NCBI RefSeq assembly: GCF_000716435.1
Contig: NZ_JNWO01000016.1
Span: forward strand, 124,001 to 188,000
Source: Streptomyces xylophagus
GTDB lineage: Bacteria > Actinomycetota > Actinomycetes > Streptomycetales > Streptomycetaceae
DNA: 64,000 nt
Reading direction: 5' to 3'
Part shown: in pieces, positions 62,842 to 64,000 of the stretch
How the letters are laid out: each line of letters begins with the position of its first letter
Position numbering within the stretch: the stretch's first letter is position 1
Notes under the pieces: model-generated
Told to the model about the DNA's origin: nothing
The model's input: the letters and a program-made list of their open reading frames with translations, nothing else
Databases searched by the model: none
Translations under genes and position numbers: made by a program

Positions 62842-63072
62842 ATGGCCCAGAAGCAGGCGGCTCAGAAGCACTACACCGTCACCGGCATGACCTGCGAACA
62901 CTGCGCGGCGAGCGTCAGGGAGGAGGTGTCCGAGGTGACGGGCGTGAGTGAGGTCGTGGTCGACGTCGCGGCGAACGCCGTCACCGTGCACGGCACGGAC
63001 CTCGACGACGCGCGGCTGCGCGGCGCCATCGTCGAGGCCGGGTACGCCGTCGCCGACCCGGTCGCCGCCTGA
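62842..63072 (+). CDS. copZ: Copper chaperone CopZ-type heavy-metal-associated protein
   Basis: A 76-residue HMA-domain protein, KHYTVTGMTCEHCAASVREEV with the CxxC copper site (C18, C21), then the ferredoxin-like betaalphabetabetaalphabeta fold to AGYAVADPVAA. It binds Cu(I) in the cytosol and hands it to copper pumps or sensors. AGGAG lies 7 bases upstream. No copper ATPase or CsoR follows within the window, so it may be a lone chaperone or tied to the neighbouring metallophore-like cluster. Convergent with the siderophore ATPase gene across a terminator. Confidence 0.92.
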   Translation: MAQKQAAQKHYTVTGMTCEHCAASVREEVSEVTGVSEVVVDVAANAVTVHGTDLDDARLRGAIVEAGYAVADPVAA

Positions 63073-63083
63073 CCTGACCGGGC

Positions 63084-63136
63084 GAGCCGGGACGGGCAGG
63101 ACGGCACCACCCCCGTCGTCCTTCCCGTCCCGGCTC
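63084..63136. terminator. Bidirectional terminator after copZ
   Basis: GAGCCGGGACGGG pairs with CCCGTCCCGGCTC (13 bp), with an inner AGGACGG/CCGTCGTCCT stem; it reaches the stop of the minus-strand ATPase gene. Confidence 0.8.
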
Positions 63137-63944
63137 ACACTCCGGTCTCCACCGCCTCGGTCAACTCCGCCTCGGCGGGCGCCCGATGGTCGAAGGCGAT
63201 CAGCGGGTCCCCGGTGAGCGGATGGTCGATCACCGCCGCCCGTACCCCGAACACCTCCGCCATCAAGCCCGGCGTGAGCACCTCGCGCGGCGGTCCGGAG
63301 GCCACCACTGCTCCCCCGTGCAGCACATGCAGCCGGTCGCAGACCGACGCGGCGGCGTTGAGGTCGTGCAGCGACACAAGGGTCGTACGGCGCTGGAGGC
63401 GCAACAGGGCGAGCAGCTCCACCTGGTGGCGGATGTCGAGGTGGTTGGTCGGCTCGTCCAGGACCAGGACGTCCGGGTTCTGCGCGAACGCCCGTGCCAA
63501 CAGGACGCGTTGACGTTCGCCGCCGGACAGGGCCGTGAAGCGGCGTCCGGCGTGGCCGGCCATGCCGACGTCGGCGAGGGCGCGGGCGACGATGTCCCGG
63601 TCGATGGCGTCCTCGCCCGCGAAGGCCCGCTTGTACGGGGTGCGGCCCATGGCGACGACCTCACGCACGCTCAACTCGAAGTCGCTCCCCCGCTCCTGCG
63701 GCAGTGCGGCCACATGTCGGGCCGACTGCACCGGAGTCAGCTCCCGCAGATCGGTGCCGGCCAGCAACACCCGTCCGGCCGTGGGCCGTAGATGCCGGTA
63801 GACGGTGCGCAGGAGGGTGGACTTGCCGCTGCCGTTCGGGCCGACCAGGCCGGTGATCTCGCCCTCGGCCGCCATCAGACGGGCGCCCGCCACGACCGTA
63901 CGGCCGGCGTACGCGACATGCAGGTTCTCGATGTCGATCCTCAA
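63135..63944 (-). CDS. Iron-siderophore-type ABC transporter ATPase (FecE/FepC-like)
   Basis: A 269-residue ATPase of the FecCD-coupled class. Walker A GPNGSGKST, Q-loop ALPQERGSDFELSVREVVAMGRTPY, signature LSGGERQRVLLARAFAQ, Walker B VLVLDEPTNHLD and switch His LHDLNAA. It powers uptake of a ferric siderophore, heme or cobalamin, or another metallophore. TTG 63944 overlaps the permease stop in TTGA. Closeness to the isonitrile cluster invites a metallophore uptake role, not proven. Confidence 0.9.
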   Translation of the reverse strand: MRIDIENLHVAYAGRTVVAGARLMAAEGEITGLVGPNGSGKSTLLRTVYRHLRPTAGRVLLAGTDLRELTPVQSARHVAALPQERGSDFELSVREVVAMGRTPYKRAFAGEDAIDRDIVARALADVGMAGHAGRRFTALSGGERQRVLLARAFAQNPDVLVLDEPTNHLDIRHQVELLALLRLQRRTTLVSLHDLNAAASVCDRLHVLHGGAVVASGPPREVLTPGLMAEVFGVRAAVIDHPLTGDPLIAFDHRAPAEAELTEAVETGV

Positions 63945-64000
63945 CTGTCGCTCCCCAGACGCCGATCGAGCAGATACAGCAGGGCCGGAGCCCCCAGCAG
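63941..64000 (-). CDS. C-terminal end of a FecCD-family permease
   Basis: The last 19 residues, LLGAPALLYLLDRRLGSDS, continue from outside the window. The GAP-x-x-LYLL-R-R ending is characteristic of FecCD-type permeases. The stop TGA overlaps the ATPase start, so it is the upstream partner in the same operon. Confidence 0.8.
   Translation of the reverse strand: MLGAPALLYLLDRRLGSDS

Overview
The window is high-GC actinomycete DNA, almost certainly from a Streptomyces chromosome. Evidence: very GC-rich codon usage, many GTG starts with AGGAGG-type ribosome sites, LAL and GAF-LuxR regulators, a GH46 chitosanase, a gcl/hyi/uricase block and a Zur-linked cysteine-free L32. No rRNA, tRNA or CRISPR array was seen. 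Coordinates and motifs were read by eye; family names come from recognisable motifs, not from database searches.

Layout. 0-10 kb is ordinary chromosome: a two-gene VWA operon, an HxlR regulator divergent from an AlaA-type aminotransferase around a paired operator, HAD and histidine phosphatases, a thioesterase, an HxlR/MFS pair and an NmrA-like/AraC pair. 10.4-22.1 kb is purine and glyoxylate catabolism: after a chitosanase come an NCS2 permease, 8-oxoguanine/guanine deaminase, uricase, HIU hydrolase and OHCU decarboxylase (to allantoin), then hyi, glxR and gcl (glyoxylate to glycerate). The hyi and gcl promoters each carry two copies of a 15-bp near-palindrome exactly 21 bp apart. 22.2-35.6 kb holds a zinc-ribbon/Mrr-like protein with a degraded active site, two acyl-CoA ligases, LuxR and LAL regulators, a secreted trypsin, LysR/LysE genes and CorA.

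35.6-48.4 kb is an accessory island. Transposase fragments lie at about 36.0, 39.6 and 40.7 kb, around a GMC oxidoreductase and an AraC regulator. A meta-cleavage aromatic-degradation cluster follows: amidohydrolase, aldolase, TetR, MhpA-like hydroxylase, MhpC-like hydrolase, extradiol dioxygenase, old yellow enzyme and an EthD-like protein. Three of these genes are broken: the aldolase and OYE by internal deletions, the dioxygenase by an in-frame TGA at codon 26.

48.7-57.0 kb includes a zinc-starvation module: Zur-box-like sites, ABC genes (znuA, znuC, two permeases), zur, a cysteine-free rpmF paralog missed by length-filtered ORF calling, and a COG0523 GTPase. Directly abutting it, on the other strand, 57.0-62.6 kb encodes an isonitrile synthase (PvcA/IsnA/DIT1 family), a cytochrome P450, an asparagine-synthetase-like amidotransferase and an MFS exporter. 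A copper chaperone and the start of an iron-siderophore-type ABC importer follow. The inference is a small isonitrile biosynthetic cluster, possibly making a metal-binding product; this is the most promising candidate for an undescribed system here.
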